NCBI GenBank assembly: GCA_943329845.2
Contig: CALQFM020000049.1
Coordinates: 1-33,066 of the forward strand
Origin: Candidatus Kuenenia stuttgartensis
GTDB taxonomy: Bacteria > Pseudomonadota > Alphaproteobacteria > SMXS01
DNA: 33,066 bases
Direction: 5' to 3'
Below, in pieces: positions 8,368 to 18,660 of this stretch. How positions within the stretch are numbered: the stretch's first letter is position 1; each line of letters starts with the position of its first letter. The position numbers and the translations under genes were made by a program. The notes beneath the pieces were generated by a model. It was not told the origin of the DNA, did no database searches, and worked only from the letters and a program-made list of their open reading frames with translations.

Positions 8368-9948
8368 ATGACCGACCAACCCATCCGCAGGGCGCTGCTT
8401 TCCGTTTCCGACAAGACCGGCCTGGTGGAACTGGGCCGGTTCCTCGCCGGCCATGGCGTCGAGCTCCTGTCGACCGGCGGCTCGGCCAAGCTGCTGGCCG
8501 ACAACGGCATCCCCGTGCGCGAGGTCGCGGACTTCACCGGCTTTCCCGAGATGATGGACGGACGGGTGAAGACCCTGCACCCGAAGGTGCATGGCGGCCT
8601 GCTGGGCCTGCGCGACAAGCACGCCGACGCCATGACCCAGCACGGCATCGGCGCCATCGACCTGCTGGTGGTCAACCTCTATCCCTTCAAGGAAACCGTC
8701 GCCAAGGGCGGCGACTTCGACGAGTGCATCGAGAATATCGACATCGGCGGCCCGGCGATGATCCGCTCGGCGGCCAAGAACCACAAATTCGTCACCGTCG
8801 TGGTCGAGGCCGCCGACTACAAGGCGGTGATCGACGACATGACCGCCCATGGCGGCGGCACCACCGAGGCGACGCGCCGCCGGCTCGCAGCCAAGGCCTA
8901 CGCGCGCACAGCGTCCTATGACTCGGCCATCTCCGGCTGGTTCGCCGGGCAGCTCGGCGACACCTTCCCCGAGCGCCTGACCGTCTCCGGCACGCTGCAG
9001 CAGACGCTGCGCTATGGCGAGAACCCGCACCAGCAGGCGGCGTTTTACGTCTCCGGCGACAAGCGGCCGGGCGTCGCCAGTGCGCGCCAGCTCCAGGGCA
9101 AGGAACTGAGCTACAACAACCTCAACGATACCGACGCCGCCTATGAGGCGGTGGCCGAGTTCGATCCGGCGGAGCAGCCCGCCGTGGTCATCGTCAAGCA
9201 CGCCAATCCCTGCGGCGTCGCGATCGCCGGCAGCATGGCCGAAGCCTATCGCCGGGCGCTCGCCTGCGACCCGGTCAGCGCGTTCGGCGGCATCATCGCC
9301 CTCAACAACACGCTCGACGGCGAGACGGCGGCCGAGATCGCCAAGATCTTCACCGAGGTGATCATCGCCCCGGACGCCACCGACGAGGCACGCGAGATCA
9401 TCGCCGGCAAGAAAAACCTGCGTCTGCTGCTTGCGGGCGGCCTGCCGGACCCGGCGGCGCCGGGCATGACGGTTAAGTCGGTGGCGGGCGGTTACCTGCT
9501 GCAGAACCGCGACAACGGCCGGGTGTTCCGCGACGGCCTGAAGGTGGTGACGAAACGTGCGCCGACCGAGCGCGAGCTGACCGACCTGCTGTTCGCCTTC
9601 CGGGTCTGCAAGCACGTCAAGTCGAACACCATCGTCTATGTGAAGGACGGCGCCACGGTCGGCGTCGGCGCCGGCCAGATGAGCCGGGTCGATTCAGCCC
9701 GTATCGCCGCCCGCAAGGCCCAGGACGTTGCCGAGGCCGAAGGTCTGCCCGAGCCGCGCACGAAGGGGTCGGTGGTGGCCTCCGACGCCTTCTTCCCCTT
9801 CGCCGACGGCCTGCTCGCCGCCGCCGAGGCGGGCGCCACGGCGGTGATCCAGCCGGGCGGCTCCATGCGCGACCAGGAAGTCATCGACGCCGCCGATGCG
9901 GCAGGGCTCGCCATGGTGCTGACGGGAATGCGGCACTTCCGGCATTAA
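8368..9948 (+). CDS. purH: Bifunctional AICAR transformylase / IMP cyclohydrolase
   Basis: This 526-residue enzyme catalyses the last two steps of de novo IMP synthesis: formyl transfer from 10-formyl-THF to AICAR, then ring closure. The N-terminal MGS-like cyclohydrolase domain (~1-150) starts with [20 protein letters not shown] and includes STGGSAK and HPKVHGGLL. The C-terminal transformylase domain carries the catalytic Lys277-His278 in [12 protein letters not shown], and ends with [32 protein letters not shown], the usual PurH terminus. Length is typical. A GAAGG ribosome-binding site precedes the ATG. It ends 12 bases from the convergent glutamate dehydrogenase gene. Confidence 0.97.
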   Translation: MTDQPIRRALLSVSDKTGLVELGRFLAGHGVELLSTGGSAKLLADNGIPVREVADFTGFPEMMDGRVKTLHPKVHGGLLGLRDKHADAMTQHGIGAIDLLVVNLYPFKETVAKGGDFDECIENIDIGGPAMIRSAAKNHKFVTVVVEAADYKAVIDDMTAHGGGTTEATRRRLAAKAYARTASYDSAISGWFAGQLGDTFPERLTVSGTLQQTLRYGENPHQQAAFYVSGDKRPGVASARQLQGKELSYNNLNDTDAAYEAVAEFDPAEQPAVVIVKHANPCGVAIAGSMAEAYRRALACDPVSAFGGIIALNNTLDGETAAEIAKIFTEVIIAPDATDEAREIIAGKKNLRLLLAGGLPDPAAPGMTVKSVAGGYLLQNRDNGRVFRDGLKVVTKRAPTERELTDLLFAFRVCKHVKSNTIVYVKDGATVGVGAGQMSRVDSARIAARKAQDVAEAEGLPEPRTKGSVVASDAFFPFADGLLAAAEAGATAVIQPGGSMRDQEVIDAADAAGLAMVLTGMRHFRH

Positions 9949-9960
9949 CCCGGGTGCCCC

Positions 9961-12900
9961 TCAGATCGACGCGAACACGCCCCGGATCTGCCTGGCCACG
10001 TAGCCCAGCTTGCCGACGGTGACGCTGCCGCTCGATTGCAGCTCGGCGATCAGTTCCCGCGCTCGCGACAGTGCCTTGACGTGGTGGGCGGCCCAGGATT
10101 CCACGCCGCCTTCGGCCAGCGCCATGCCGGTCAGTTCGCGCTGTTGGTCGTAGAGGTCGTCGACGATGCTGCCCAGCGCCAGCCGGTCCCAATGGTCGGC
10201 TGTCGCGACCATCTCGGTAGCGCCGCGCAGCCAGTCGAGGCCGGTGCGGCCCCCTACCGCGAAATAGGCGCGGGCGATGTCGTCGACCGGCGCCACCGCG
10301 CGCTCCTTCAGCAGCACGATGTCGGTGGCCGACAGCATCAGCTCCAGGCAGGCGATCCGGTGCGCCAGGTCGGCCGGCACACCCTTGGCGACCAGCAGGC
10401 TGATCTGTTCGGCGATGGCGTCGCCGCTGCTCACCTCCATGAGCGCGTCCGAGGCGAACAGCGCCTGCACGCCCGACTGGAAACGCTCGACCACGGTCCG
10501 GATGTCGAGCGGCAGGCCCAGATGGGTCAGGAACCAGCTGGACATCCGGTGCAGCAGCTCCTTGACCTCCAGGATCATGCCGGTCTGCACATGGGCGGGA
10601 ACGGCATTGTCGAGGCGGTCGATGTCGTCCCACAGCGCCTGCAGGCCCATCACCTCGCGGGCGACGATATAGGCGGTGGCGATCTGATCGACGGGCGCGC
10701 CGCTCTCCTCGGCCACGCGGGTGACGTAGGTGATGCCGGCGCGGTTGACGATCTCGTTGCCCACCGTCATGGCGATGATGTTGCGCCGCAGCTGATGGCT
10801 CCTGATCTGCTCGGCGAAGCGCTGGCGCATGGCGGGCGGGAAATAGGCGATCAGGTCGTTGCAGATCCACGGGTCGTCGGGCAGATCGCTGCGGGCGAGA
10901 CGCCGCTTCAGCGAGTTCTTGGCATAGGCCAGCAGCACCGCCAGCTCGGGCCGGGTAAGGCCTTCGCCCGCGGCATGGCGCCTGGCGAGTTCCTCGTCGT
11001 CGGGCAGGAATTCCACCGCCCGCTCCAGGGTGCCCTCATGCTCCAGCCGGTGCATGAACCGGGCCTGCGCGTCGAGCAGCTCGGCGGCGCGGCTGCCGGT
11101 GGTCGACAGGGTTTCGGTCTGCCGGTAGTTGGTGGCGAGGACGAGCGCGCCCACGTCGTCGGTCATCTCGACCAGCAGGGCGTTGCGCTGCTTTTCGGTC
11201 AGGTCGCCGTCCGCGACCACCGCGTTCAGCAGGATCTTGATGTTGACCTCGTAGTCGGAGCAGTTCACGCCGGCCGAGTTGTCGACCGCGTCGGTGTTGA
11301 GCCTGCCGCCGTGGCGGGCATATTCGACGCGGCCGCGCTGGGTGAATCCCAGGTTGCCGCCTTCGCCCACGACCTTGAAGCGCAGGTCCCTGCCGTCGAC
11401 CCGGAGTATGTCGTTGGCGCGGTCGCCGACCTCGGCATTGGTTTCGCTGCTGGCCTTCACGTAGGTACCGATGCCGCCCACCCACAGCAGGTCGGCCTCG
11501 GCCTTCAGGAGGGCGTGGATCAGTTCGGCCGGTGTCGTGGTGTCGGATTCGATGCCGGTGAGCGCCTTGACCTGCGGCGTCAGTGCGATGGACTTGACGC
11601 TGCGGGCGAACACGCCGCCGCCTTCCGAGATCAGTGCCGGGTTGTAGTCGGCCCAGCTGGAGCGGGGCAGATCGAACAGCCGCCGCCGTTCGTCGAAGGC
11701 GGCTTCCGGATCCGGATCGGGATCGATGAACACATGGCGGTGGTCGAACGCCGCCACCAGCTTCAGCGCGCGCGACAGCAGCAGGCCGTTGCCGAACACG
11801 TCTCCGGACATGTCGCCGATGCCCACGATGGTGATCGGCTGGGTCTGGACGTCGATGCCCAGTTCGCGGAAGTGGCGCTGGACGCTGATCCAGGCGCCGC
11901 GGGCGGTGATGCCCATCTTCTTGTGGTCATAGCCGTTGCTGCCGCCCGAGGCGAAGGCGTCGCCCAGCCAGAAGCCGTATTGCAGCGAGATCTCGTTGGC
12001 GATGTCCGAGAAGCTCGCGGTCCCCTTGTCGGCCGCGACCACCAGATAGGGATCGTCCTCGTCGTAGCGGACCACGCTCGCGGGCGGCGCCACGTTGCCG
12101 CCGACGATGTTGTCGGTAATGTCGAGCAGGCCGGACATCAGCGTGCGGTAGCAGCGGATGCCCTCGGCCTGGATTTCCTCGCGGGTGCCGCCGTCCGGCA
12201 GATGCCTGGGCACGAAGCCGCCCTTGGCGCCGTCGGGCACGATCACCGCGTTCTTCACCATCTGCGCCTTGATCAGGCCCAGGATCTCGGTGCGGAAGTC
12301 CTCCGGCCGGTCCGACCAGCGGATGCCGCCGCGCGCCACCTTGCCGCCGCGCAGATGAATCCCTTCCATCCACGGCGCGTATACGAACACTTCTACCATC
12401 GGCCGGGGCTTCGGCAGGCCCTCGACCATCTGGCTGTCCAGCTTCAGCGACAGATAGGGCTTGGGCTTGCCGTTCGCGTCCGGCTGGTAGTAGTTGGTCC
12501 GCAGCGTCGACTGGATGAGATTGACGAAGCGGCGGATGATGCGGTCCTCGTCCAGGCTCTGCACGGCTTCGAGCTGGGTTTCGATCCGCTGGGCGATCTC
12601 CGCGGCCTGGGTGTGGTCGGCGGCGGGATCGAAGCGGGCGGCGAACAGCGCCACCAGGTTGCCGACGATCTCGGGGTTGCCGGTCAACGACTTGCGCATG
12701 TAGGACTGCGAGAACATGGTGCCCGCCTGGCGCAGATATTTCAGGTAGGCGCGCAGGATGACGATCTCGCGCCAGCCCATGGCGGTGTGCAGCACCAGCT
12801 GGTTGAGGCTGTCGTCCTCGGCCGAGCCGTCACACATCTCGGCCAGCGCGTCCTCGAGCGGGGCCTTCACGTCGCGCAGGCGGTGCTCGGTGCCGGAGGC

Positions 12901-14745
12901 GTCGAGCAGCAGGATGTCGTGGATCCAGGCCTCGTGGGCCTCGCCGCGCGGACGCACGGAGTAGGCCTGCTCCTCCATCACCTTCAGGCCCAGATTCTCC
13001 AGCTTGGGCAGCACGTCGCTCAGCGGCACCAGGTGGCTGGCGTGGTAGATCTTCACCCTCAGGATGTCGGGCGTGTCGCCGACCCGCCGGTAGACGTTGA
13101 AGGCGCGGGATTCGGCGCCGCTCAGTTCGTCCAGCTTCCCGATGTCCTGGACCGCCAGTCCGGGATCGTAGGCATCGCAATAAGCCAGACTTACGCCCTC
13201 GGCGTACCGGGTCCACAACGCGTTGCCCCGCTCGTCGCCGAAGTGCTCGCGGAGGCTGTCCTTGAGATGGTCGCGCCAGGTACGGATGATCTCGGCGACG
13301 TGGTCGTCGAGTTCGTCGGAACCCACGTCCGGCATGGGACCCGGCGGCAGGCTGACCAGCAGGTGCAGACGGGCCAGCGGCGAATCGCCGATCTGGGTGT
13401 TTTCTGCCGCGATCTCCCCGCCCAGCGCATCGGCGAACAGCGCCGCGATGCGCTGCCGGCGGTCGTTGGTGAAGGCATCCTTGGGGATGTAGACCTGGAC
13501 CGAGGCGAAGCCGCCATAGGAATCCAGGCGGACGAACGACTTGGCATGCGGGCGCTCGAGCAGGCGCAGGATGCCGAGGGCCGTTTCGTAGAGTTCGTCG
13601 GGCTCGATCTGGAACAGGTCGTCGCGCGGGAATGCCTGCAGGATGTTGTTGAAGATCTTGCCATCATGGCTGTAGCGGTTGAAGCCGGCGCGCTGGGTGA
13701 CGATCGCGGCCTTGCGCCGCAGCACCGGGATCGACTTGAGCGCGATGCTGTAGGCGAGCGACGTGAACATGCCGATGAAGCGCCACTCGCCGATCAGCCG
13801 CCCCGTGTCGTCGTACCGTTTCACGCCCACGTAATCGAGCTGGACGGACCGGTGAACGGTCGAGCGCCGGTGCGCCTTGCCGATGATCAGCGGCGTCGGC
13901 TGCTCGAGGAACGCAAGCGCGGTCCGCGCCAGCGGCGATTCGGCGCCCTGCTCGCGCAGCACCGGAAACGCCGGGTCGCGCATCAGGCCAAGCCCCGCTT
14001 CCGCGTCGGTCACCGCGTAGGGCGCGCCGTTGCGGTCGACGACGTCGTATTCGCGAAAGCCCAGGAAGGTGAAGTTGTCGTCGGCCAGCCAGTTCAGGAA
14101 GTCCACGGCCTCCTGCACTTCCTCGACCGGCGCCGGACCGGGATGGGCCAGCAGCCAGTCGACGGCGCCCCGAAGCCGGGCGACCATGGGTTGCCAGTCG
14201 TCGAAGGTCGCACGCGCATCGGCCAGCACCGCCGCGAGGCCGGCCTCGATCTGTTTCAGCACGGCCGGCGAGGTCTGCTGGTCGATCTCCAGATACATGT
14301 ATGACTCGACATAGCCCAGGCCTTGCGGCGTGCGCAGGCCGGCCACGTCGCGCTCCACGGTCATGACCGGGTGCACCAGCATGGTGATCTCGCGGCCCTG
14401 CCGGGCCAGCTCGGCGGTCACCGAATCGACCAGGAACGGCATGTCGTCGTTGACGATCTCGACCACCGTATGGCGGTCCTGCCAGCCGGTCTCCTCCATG
14501 GACGGGTTGAAGACCTGCACCTTGGCTGTTCCCGTCGCGCGCGTGGCGGCGAACCGCCAAAGCGACAGGGCGAGGGCGAACAGGCTCTCGGGCCGCCGGT
14601 CCAGCAGGTCCTCGGGCGTGACACCGGCGAAGAACCGCGTCATGAACTCCAGGAATGGCCCGGCCTCGGCGGGGGTCAGGCTTTCCCGCGCCAGTTCGCC
14701 GATGCGGTCCAGATGCTGCTGCTTCCGGTCCCAGCGGTTATCCAT
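9961..14745 (-). CDS. gdh2: NAD-specific glutamate dehydrogenase (large, GDH-180 class)
   Basis: This 1,594-residue protein is the large NAD-dependent glutamate dehydrogenase that oxidatively deaminates glutamate to 2-oxoglutarate and ammonia, mainly for glutamate or arginine catabolism. The N-terminal half contains ACT-like regulatory regions (for example VQVFNPSMEETGWQDRHTVVEI near residue 75 and SFVRLDSYGGFASVQVYIP near 400). The catalytic core is near 790-1200, with GKVARGGIRWSDRPEDFRTE followed by MVKNAVIVPDGAKGGFV, the glutamate-binding Lys/Gly-rich segment, and VVGEGGNLGFTQRGR as the dinucleotide-binding loop. The C-terminal ~350 residues are the helical extension of the family. A purine-rich AAAGGGGGAG precedes the ATG at 14743-14745. 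It is transcribed alone, convergent with purH. Confidence 0.95.
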   Translation of the reverse strand: MDNRWDRKQQHLDRIGELARESLTPAEAGPFLEFMTRFFAGVTPEDLLDRRPESLFALALSLWRFAATRATGTAKVQVFNPSMEETGWQDRHTVVEIVNDDMPFLVDSVTAELARQGREITMLVHPVMTVERDVAGLRTPQGLGYVESYMYLEIDQQTSPAVLKQIEAGLAAVLADARATFDDWQPMVARLRGAVDWLLAHPGPAPVEEVQEAVDFLNWLADDNFTFLGFREYDVVDRNGAPYAVTDAEAGLGLMRDPAFPVLREQGAESPLARTALAFLEQPTPLIIGKAHRRSTVHRSVQLDYVGVKRYDDTGRLIGEWRFIGMFTSLAYSIALKSIPVLRRKAAIVTQRAGFNRYSHDGKIFNNILQAFPRDDLFQIEPDELYETALGILRLLERPHAKSFVRLDSYGGFASVQVYIPKDAFTNDRRQRIAALFADALGGEIAAENTQIGDSPLARLHLLVSLPPGPMPDVGSDELDDHVAEIIRTWRDHLKDSLREHFGDERGNALWTRYAEGVSLAYCDAYDPGLAVQDIGKLDELSGAESRAFNVYRRVGDTPDILRVKIYHASHLVPLSDVLPKLENLGLKVMEEQAYSVRPRGEAHEAWIHDILLLDASGTEHRLRDVKAPLEDALAEMCDGSAEDDSLNQLVLHTAMGWREIVILRAYLKYLRQAGTMFSQSYMRKSLTGNPEIVGNLVALFAARFDPAADHTQAAEIAQRIETQLEAVQSLDEDRIIRRFVNLIQSTLRTNYYQPDANGKPKPYLSLKLDSQMVEGLPKPRPMVEVFVYAPWMEGIHLRGGKVARGGIRWSDRPEDFRTEILGLIKAQMVKNAVIVPDGAKGGFVPRHLPDGGTREEIQAEGIRCYRTLMSGLLDITDNIVGGNVAPPASVVRYDEDDPYLVVAADKGTASFSDIANEISLQYGFWLGDAFASGGSNGYDHKKMGITARGAWISVQRHFRELGIDVQTQPITIVGIGDMSGDVFGNGLLLSRALKLVAAFDHRHVFIDPDPDPEAAFDERRRLFDLPRSSWADYNPALISEGGGVFARSVKSIALTPQVKALTGIESDTTTPAELIHALLKAEADLLWVGGIGTYVKASSETNAEVGDRANDILRVDGRDLRFKVVGEGGNLGFTQRGRVEYARHGGRLNTDAVDNSAGVNCSDYEVNIKILLNAVVADGDLTEKQRNALLVEMTDDVGALVLATNYRQTETLSTTGSRAAELLDAQARFMHRLEHEGTLERAVEFLPDDEELARRHAAGEGLTRPELAVLLAYAKNSLKRRLARSDLPDDPWICNDLIAYFPPAMRQRFAEQIRSHQLRRNIIAMTVGNEIVNRAGITYVTRVAEESGAPVDQIATAYIVAREVMGLQALWDDIDRLDNAVPAHVQTGMILEVKELLHRMSSWFLTHLGLPLDIRTVVERFQSGVQALFASDALMEVSSGDAIAEQISLLVAKGVPADLAHRIACLELMLSATDIVLLKERAVAPVDDIARAYFAVGGRTGLDWLRGATEMVATADHWDRLALGSIVDDLYDQQRELTGMALAEGGVESWAAHHVKALSRARELIAELQSSGSVTVGKLGYVARQIRGVFASI

Positions 14746-14801
14746 TGCTCCCCCTTTCGTCCGGGATGCTGGCTTTCGGGCCTCCGGGCGTTTGGTCTGA
14801 T

Positions 14802-14807
14802 ACTATA
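14802..14807 (-). promoter_or_regulatory. Possible -10 box for the glutamate dehydrogenase gene
   Basis: The 128-base gap between the asparagine-synthetase-like gene and the glutamate dehydrogenase start is unusually AT-rich at 14800-14818. On the minus strand it reads TATAGT within CCTATATAGTATC, a good -10 match about 57 bases before the start codon. No convincing -35 lies at 16-18 bases, so the assignment rests on the -10 alone. It implies the dehydrogenase has its own promoter rather than reading on from the ligase cluster. Confidence 0.3.
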
Positions 14808-14873
14808 TAGGAATTGTGTGGCGGTTTGGCGAAGCCGCGCGGGCATATGCTGCCTGCCGGGTCCCCGTTGGGA

Positions 14874-16679
14874 TCAGTCCGAAAGGGTCATCGCGTGACT
14901 GGGCGGGGATGCGGCGACCGCCTCCGGCTCGGCGGACAGCCGGTCGAACGTCATGGCGAGATGCAGGGCCCGCATCAGCAGGCCGGCGGCATCGGCGCCC
15001 GCCTCAAACTTGCACCAGTAGCGACGCCGCACGGCGTCGAGCAGCACATGCGGAATCAGGTCGCGCTTGACGGCGCCGCGCAACACCGCGTTCATCGCCT
15101 TCCGGGAGCGCGAGACGGGGGCGACAGGTGTCGCGCAGAGCGTGTCCAGCGCGGCGGACAGCGCGGCGGGCGAGATGACGCCGGGAATACCCTGGCCAAG
15201 ATGGCCGATCGCCTCGTCCAGCGACCGCCTCTGGCGCCGCATCTCGATGTCGATCACGGGCTGGGCCTGGGAAGTCCGCGCGCCCTTGATGCGGAACAGG
15301 CCGGGGAGCTTGCGCCGCGCCACCGCTTCGAAGAACCGCTTGTCGGTGCGCAGGCTCGACGGAAGGTGCCGCGCCATGTCGATCACCGCCAGGTCCAGGT
15401 GCGGCAGGGCGATGGCACGCCGCCGGGCGACGGTCTGGCGCCGCATCTCGACCATGTTGGCGCACAGGTAGGCGCCGAGAAACAGCATGTCCTTGGTGTC
15501 CTCGTCCGTCCGCATCCTTGGCAGGGCGAGGATTTCGTCATAGACGGGCCAGAGCGCGTCGGCGAGTTCCGTGGCCCGGTCGCTGGTGAGGTTAGGGGCG
15601 AGGCGCGACAGGATGCCGGGCGATTTCAGCGTCCCAGACCCCAGAAGCTCATGCTCGTTCCCGATGCGGAATGTGCCTTGGCCGAACGCCTCGTCGCCGA
15701 AGAAGAGGACCGCGCCGTTCGGCGCATCGGCGCACGCACGCTCATAGGCGTCGACCTCGTAGCAGGCTTTCCGCATGATCAGCCCGCTCTCCAGGTGGGA
15801 CCGCAGCATGCCGCCTATGTCGAACTCCTCGTCGAACCGGTAGATCCGGTGCGCGACCCCCAGGGACGCCGCCTGCCGCCGCGCCACGTCGGCGTCGGAA
15901 CCGGGCCGCGGCTCGCCCACGGCAAATGAAAACGCACTCACCGGATGACCCGCGGCCTGGAGGATGCCGAGAAGCGCGGCGGAATCGTAGCCACCCGACA
16001 GGGAGATCACGGCGTCACTGCCCTGTGCGCGTGCCGTCACCGCGGCGGTGACCCTCGACCACAACTCGCGTCCCGCCTCGGACCGGTCGGTCCAGACGTC
16101 GGCGCCGGGCTGGTGGCGCCAATACGGTGTCGAGGAGGTCCTGTCCGGGCCAATCGTGATCACGCTGGCCAGCGGCAGGCTGCTTACGTTGGCGAACAAG
16201 GTCCGGTCGCGCACCAGATAGCCATTGACCAGAAAGCTGCAGACGCCTGCCAGGTCGGGTGCGGGATTGGCGCCGGCCAGCAGGGCGGGATCGTCCGACA
16301 GCAGGAGGCAGTCGCCGGCGCGGGCCTGGTACACGCGCGACAGGCCGAGGTGATCGGTCCAGCAGGTCAGCCGGCCGCCGTCGTCCAGCCAGAGGTCGCT
16401 GCGGTGTTGGCGCGCCGCCGCCAGCAGGCTGGCCGGTGCGTCGCCGGCATCGATCAGATGGCGGGGAAGGCCGGCCTCCGGCGCGCCCCCGGTGCCGTCG
16501 ATCGTGGCGACGGCTCCGTGCGCCGGAACCGCCTTGCCGTCCCAGCGGCACAGCAGCAGGCCGCCCTCGGCGAGGCGAAGGCGCGTGATCGACGACGGCC
16601 TGTGGCTTTCCGCCGTGGACAGCGCAGCCTGTTCGCCTCCGTGGGCGTGTATGACCGCCAGGAATTCCGCTGCGTGCAA
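14874..16679 (-). CDS. Asparagine-synthetase-like ligase, paralogue 1 (no glutaminase Cys)
   Basis: This 601-residue protein has the two-domain architecture of asparagine synthetase B. The C-terminal ATP-pyrophosphatase domain is recognisable from the PP-loop SGGYDS at 228-233, DADVARRQAASLG around 262-275, and FFGDEAFGQ at 326-334, which takes the place of the AsnB GxGADExFxGY motif. The N-terminal region (~5-190) resembles an Ntn glutaminase domain but lacks Cys2, so glutamine hydrolysis is not expected; this is also the case in beta-lactam synthetases and lasso-peptide cyclases of the AsnB superfamily. The start is TTG at 16677-16679; the paralogue upstream begins at an equivalent point, which supports it. 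It is probably the last gene of the cluster. The likely chemistry is adenylation of a carboxylate and amide formation; the substrate is unknown. Confidence 0.8.
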   Translation of the reverse strand: MHAAEFLAVIHAHGGEQAALSTAESHRPSSITRLRLAEGGLLLCRWDGKAVPAHGAVATIDGTGGAPEAGLPRHLIDAGDAPASLLAAARQHRSDLWLDDGGRLTCWTDHLGLSRVYQARAGDCLLLSDDPALLAGANPAPDLAGVCSFLVNGYLVRDRTLFANVSSLPLASVITIGPDRTSSTPYWRHQPGADVWTDRSEAGRELWSRVTAAVTARAQGSDAVISLSGGYDSAALLGILQAAGHPVSAFSFAVGEPRPGSDADVARRQAASLGVAHRIYRFDEEFDIGGMLRSHLESGLIMRKACYEVDAYERACADAPNGAVLFFGDEAFGQGTFRIGNEHELLGSGTLKSPGILSRLAPNLTSDRATELADALWPVYDEILALPRMRTDEDTKDMLFLGAYLCANMVEMRRQTVARRRAIALPHLDLAVIDMARHLPSSLRTDKRFFEAVARRKLPGLFRIKGARTSQAQPVIDIEMRRQRRSLDEAIGHLGQGIPGVISPAALSAALDTLCATPVAPVSRSRKAMNAVLRGAVKRDLIPHVLLDAVRRRYWCKFEAGADAAGLLMRALHLAMTFDRLSAEPEAVAASPPSHAMTLSD

Positions 16680-16789
16680 TGGACAGGCCCCTCGCGCCGA
16701 CCGCTCGACGTTCCAGCCATTCTAAGCCGCTTCGGCGCCGTGTGGAAATGACCTCGGAGCGGTGCCGACGAAGCCCGGCATCGCGCGCA

Positions 16790-18592
16790 TCACCCAGGCG
16801 GACGGATCGGGGCGCCTATCTGCTGGAAGCCCATGGCGAGATGCAGCACCCTGCGGAACATGTAGGCCGGATCGTTCAGGATCTGATGGGTATTCCAGAA
16901 ACGCCGCTTGACCGGCTGCAGCCAGTGCAGCGGCAGGACCTGCAACCGGGTCAGGTTACGGAAGAACTGCATCCCGACAGCCTCCGGGCGCGACAGCAGC
17001 GGTCCGCCCGGCGTCGGTGAGGTACTCAGGACAGCATCCAGCAGCGCGTCGAATCCGCCCGGCAGCGTCATGCCGGGAATGGCGCGGTCGAGCGTCGGCG
17101 TGACGCTGCGGATCGACGCCTCGTCCCGCCGCAGCAAAGCCGCCACGTCCGCGACACCCTGGCGGTCGCGAGAGCGCGGCGTGCTGAACAGCTCGGGCAG
17201 GTTTCGCTCGCACACCTGCCGGTACAGGCGCTTGTCCAGGCGGTGGCTGAAATGCACATGCTTGAGGAAGTCGAGCATGCCGATGTCGTAGAGCGGTGTC
17301 GTGAACGGAAGCTGGGTACCGGCGGTATGCACCCGCATGGGCAGCAGATCCCAGGTCGCCGATACCGAGGCGTAGAGAAAGTCCTTCAGGTCGTCTGGGT
17401 GGGAGAGCCGCGGCGCCTCGGCCAGCAAACGGCGGTAGTCGGCCGCCACGTTCCGCTGCAGGCGGGCGACCCGTTCCTCGCCCAGCAGCGGCAGATAGGT
17501 CAGCAGTGTGTCCGGATGCTTGACGGCGGCGCCGCCGAGCATGTCGGTCTCCGACCTCAGCCGCAGCGTCCGCTGTCCGAACAGATGGTCGCCGAACACG
17601 AACAGCGGGTTGGCGAAGCGCTCGCGCGCCGTCGCGGCCTCCTCCCGGTAGGCGCCGATCTCGTTGCAGCATCCCCGCAGGCGCAAGCCCTGCGCCAGGT
17701 TGGCCTGGATCAAGCTGATGGTGTCGACGCCGTCGATGCGGTGGATGTGGTGCTCGACGCCGAGGCGCCGGGCCTGGTCGCGGCCCACGGCGGCGTCCGA
17801 ATGAGGCTGCGGCTCGCCCTTGACGTAGGAGAACGCGGTGAGCGGCGTGCCCGCCCGGTGCAGGATGCCCAGCAGGGTCGTCGAATCATACCCACCCGAC
17901 AGCGGCAGCACGACATGCCGGCCCGCGGTATGGGCGGCGACGCTGGATTCGATCAGCTCCCACATGCGTTGTGCCACCGCTCCGGTGTCCGGATCGGCGT
18001 CCTGGCCCGGGCGGAAGTTCCAATAGCGTCTGGCGACAGGACCGGATTCGGTGAGGGTCACGACGCTGGCCACCGGCAGCGTGCTGACCCCGGCATGCAG
18101 CGTGCGATCCATGGAGACGGTGCCGTTGGTCAGGAAATAGGCGATGCATTCCTCGTCCGGCTCGGGCGCCAGCCGGGCCAGCGTGGACAGGTCGTCCGAG
18201 TACACCTCGCAGCCGCCGGCCCGCACGTGGTAGATGCGCGAGATGCCGATGTGATCGGTCCAGAACCCGGGAGTCCGGGTCTCGTCCAGGTAGAAATAGC
18301 TGCGGTCCTGCGCTATGGCGCCCCGCAGGCCGGCGGAAACACCGGGCGCATCGATCAGCGCGGCTGGATAGGCCACTTCGGGCGATCCGCCCGTGCCGTC
18401 GACGACGGCAAGGATGCCGGCATCCGATCGTACCGGCGGTGTTCCCCAGGTACACAGCAGTATGCGACCAAGTTGCGACGGGATGTCGATCACATCCCGC
18501 GGCGCCAGCCTGGCGGCGAGGTATCTTGCGGTCGCGGCAGCACTCTCGGCATGCATGACCGCGACGAATACCGGCTCGCGCAACACGCCCAT
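16790..18592 (-). CDS. Asparagine-synthetase-like ligase, paralogue 2 (no glutaminase Cys)
   Basis: This 600-residue protein is a diverged tandem copy of the next gene: same length, same order of motifs, and alignable stretches such as FVAVMHA versus FLAVIHA, WTDHIGISRIYHVRAG versus WTDHLGLSRVYQARAG, and SGGYDSTTLLGIL versus SGGYDSAALLGIL (PP-loop at 232-237). FVFGDHLFGQ at 331-340 replaces the acidic GADE motif and here has His in place of the Glu found in paralogue 1, a possible active-site difference. There is no Cys2. It lies 68 bases downstream of the RimK-like gene and 110 bases upstream of paralogue 1, same strand. The C-terminal ~90 residues (from about LSRPEAVGMQFFRN) are helical, basic and shared with paralogue 1. 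Function is unknown; amide-bond formation is inferred from the superfamily. Confidence 0.8.
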   Translation of the reverse strand: MGVLREPVFVAVMHAESAAATARYLAARLAPRDVIDIPSQLGRILLCTWGTPPVRSDAGILAVVDGTGGSPEVAYPAALIDAPGVSAGLRGAIAQDRSYFYLDETRTPGFWTDHIGISRIYHVRAGGCEVYSDDLSTLARLAPEPDEECIAYFLTNGTVSMDRTLHAGVSTLPVASVVTLTESGPVARRYWNFRPGQDADPDTGAVAQRMWELIESSVAAHTAGRHVVLPLSGGYDSTTLLGILHRAGTPLTAFSYVKGEPQPHSDAAVGRDQARRLGVEHHIHRIDGVDTISLIQANLAQGLRLRGCCNEIGAYREEAATARERFANPLFVFGDHLFGQRTLRLRSETDMLGGAAVKHPDTLLTYLPLLGEERVARLQRNVAADYRRLLAEAPRLSHPDDLKDFLYASVSATWDLLPMRVHTAGTQLPFTTPLYDIGMLDFLKHVHFSHRLDKRLYRQVCERNLPELFSTPRSRDRQGVADVAALLRRDEASIRSVTPTLDRAIPGMTLPGGFDALLDAVLSTSPTPGGPLLSRPEAVGMQFFRNLTRLQVLPLHWLQPVKRRFWNTHQILNDPAYMFRRVLHLAMGFQQIGAPIRPPG

Positions 18593-18660
18593 CCCTAATT
18601 CTCGGTGCCCACGCGGGCATACTAGTGCGCCGCCATGGGAAATGAAATGGGTGGCTCGTT

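Noticed and set aside
6088-9615. Two long minus-strand frames (586 and 588 residues) opposite rpe, heparinase-like and purH
   Set aside because: They mirror well-recognised genes and have low-complexity composition without motifs.
10036-14304. A 1,422-residue open frame on plus, opposite the glutamate dehydrogenase gene
   Set aside because: It is the antisense of a strongly conserved gene. Its protein is His/Gln/Ala/Gly-rich with no domain, a common artefact in GC-rich DNA.
14874-18592. A lasso-peptide cluster, suggested by the AsnB-like proteins without Cys2
   Set aside because: No transglutaminase-like McjB, no RRE protein and no precursor-like small ORF is visible in the gaps of the cluster.
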